Part shown: piece after piece, positions 6,218-6,248 of the stretch
How positions within the stretch are numbered: position 1 is the first letter of the stretch
Layout: each line of letters begins with the position of its first letter
From: an uncultured Parafilimonas sp.
GTDB taxonomy: Bacteria; Bacteroidota; Bacteroidia; Chitinophagales; Chitinophagaceae
Assembly: GCA_937892395.1 (NCBI GenBank)
Contig: CALAGJ010000083.1
Location: 1 to 6,248, forward strand
Length of the DNA stretch: 6,248 nucleotides
Direction: 5' to 3'
Position numbers and translations under genes: made by a program
The notes under the pieces: generated by a model
The model's database searches: none
Told to the model about the DNA's origin: nothing
The model's input: the letters and a program-made list of their open reading frames with translations, nothing else

Positions 6218-6245
6218 CAAAATAAATACTATTATCATTAGCAAA
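6218..6245 (-). promoter_or_regulatory. Candidate Bacteroidota-type promoter for the small membrane pair
   Basis: On the minus strand a TTTG (6245-6242) is followed after 17 bases by TATTTTG (6224-6218), about 70 nt before the start codon at 6147. The Bacteroidota consensus is TTTG, about 19-21 bases, then TAnnTTTG. The spacing and the -7 box are each slightly off, and AT-rich DNA gives such matches often. The upstream sequence is cut by the window end. Confidence 0.22.
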
Positions 6246-6248
6246 ATC

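Noticed and set aside
1..6248. CRISPR array, prophage or transposase
   Set aside because: No regularly spaced repeats, phage genes or transposase-like protein were found on either strand.

Overview
The window is AT-rich, and every gene I can support lies on the minus strand. It most likely comes from a member of the Bacteroidota, perhaps a Chitinophagales- or Saprospiria-like organism. The evidence is a predicted type IX secretion (T9SS) C-terminal sorting domain, a lipoprotein sulfatase homologue, A-rich leaders without clear Shine-Dalgarno sequences, and a DUF4234-like/DUF2752 gene pair. The species cannot be named from this sequence.

Layout, read in the direction of transcription (right to left). 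(1) 6147-5334: two small membrane-protein genes that overlap by 35 bp. The first is a DUF4234-like three-helix protein and the second a DUF2752 protein with its Cys-rich CP...TG..CPGCG.T motif. (2) 5159-1631: a two-gene sulfatase operon with a 13-bp gap. The first gene encodes a 719-residue iduronate-2-sulfatase-like enzyme with an intact Cys-type active site. Its C-terminal extension has a MopE-type metal-binding segment, an Ig/PKD-like domain and a T9SS sorting tail. The second encodes a 451-residue lipoprotein with a sulfatase fold in which the catalytic Cys and several other active-site residues are replaced, so it looks like a pseudosulfatase. A strong rho-independent terminator closes the operon. 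(3) 1577-1207: about 370 bp with no recognisable gene, only a short imperfect direct repeat and A/T tracts. (4) 1186-93: one unrecognised cytosolic protein gene (346 aa) enclosed by a 14-bp inverted repeat (13/14 matches). A hairpin lies at one outer edge and a GC-richer, potentially Y-shaped structured element at the other, which gives it the look of a mobile gene cassette.

How the genes fit together: the two sulfatase-fold proteins should be co-expressed and both exported. One would be released or surface-anchored through T9SS and the other lipid-anchored. An active enzyme with a non-catalytic partner, possibly for binding a sulfated glycan, is the most interesting inference here. No SusC/SusD pair, glycoside hydrolase or sulfatase-maturating enzyme is in the window, so the substrate is unknown. 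The small membrane pair and the cassette gene show no evident link to the sulfatases.
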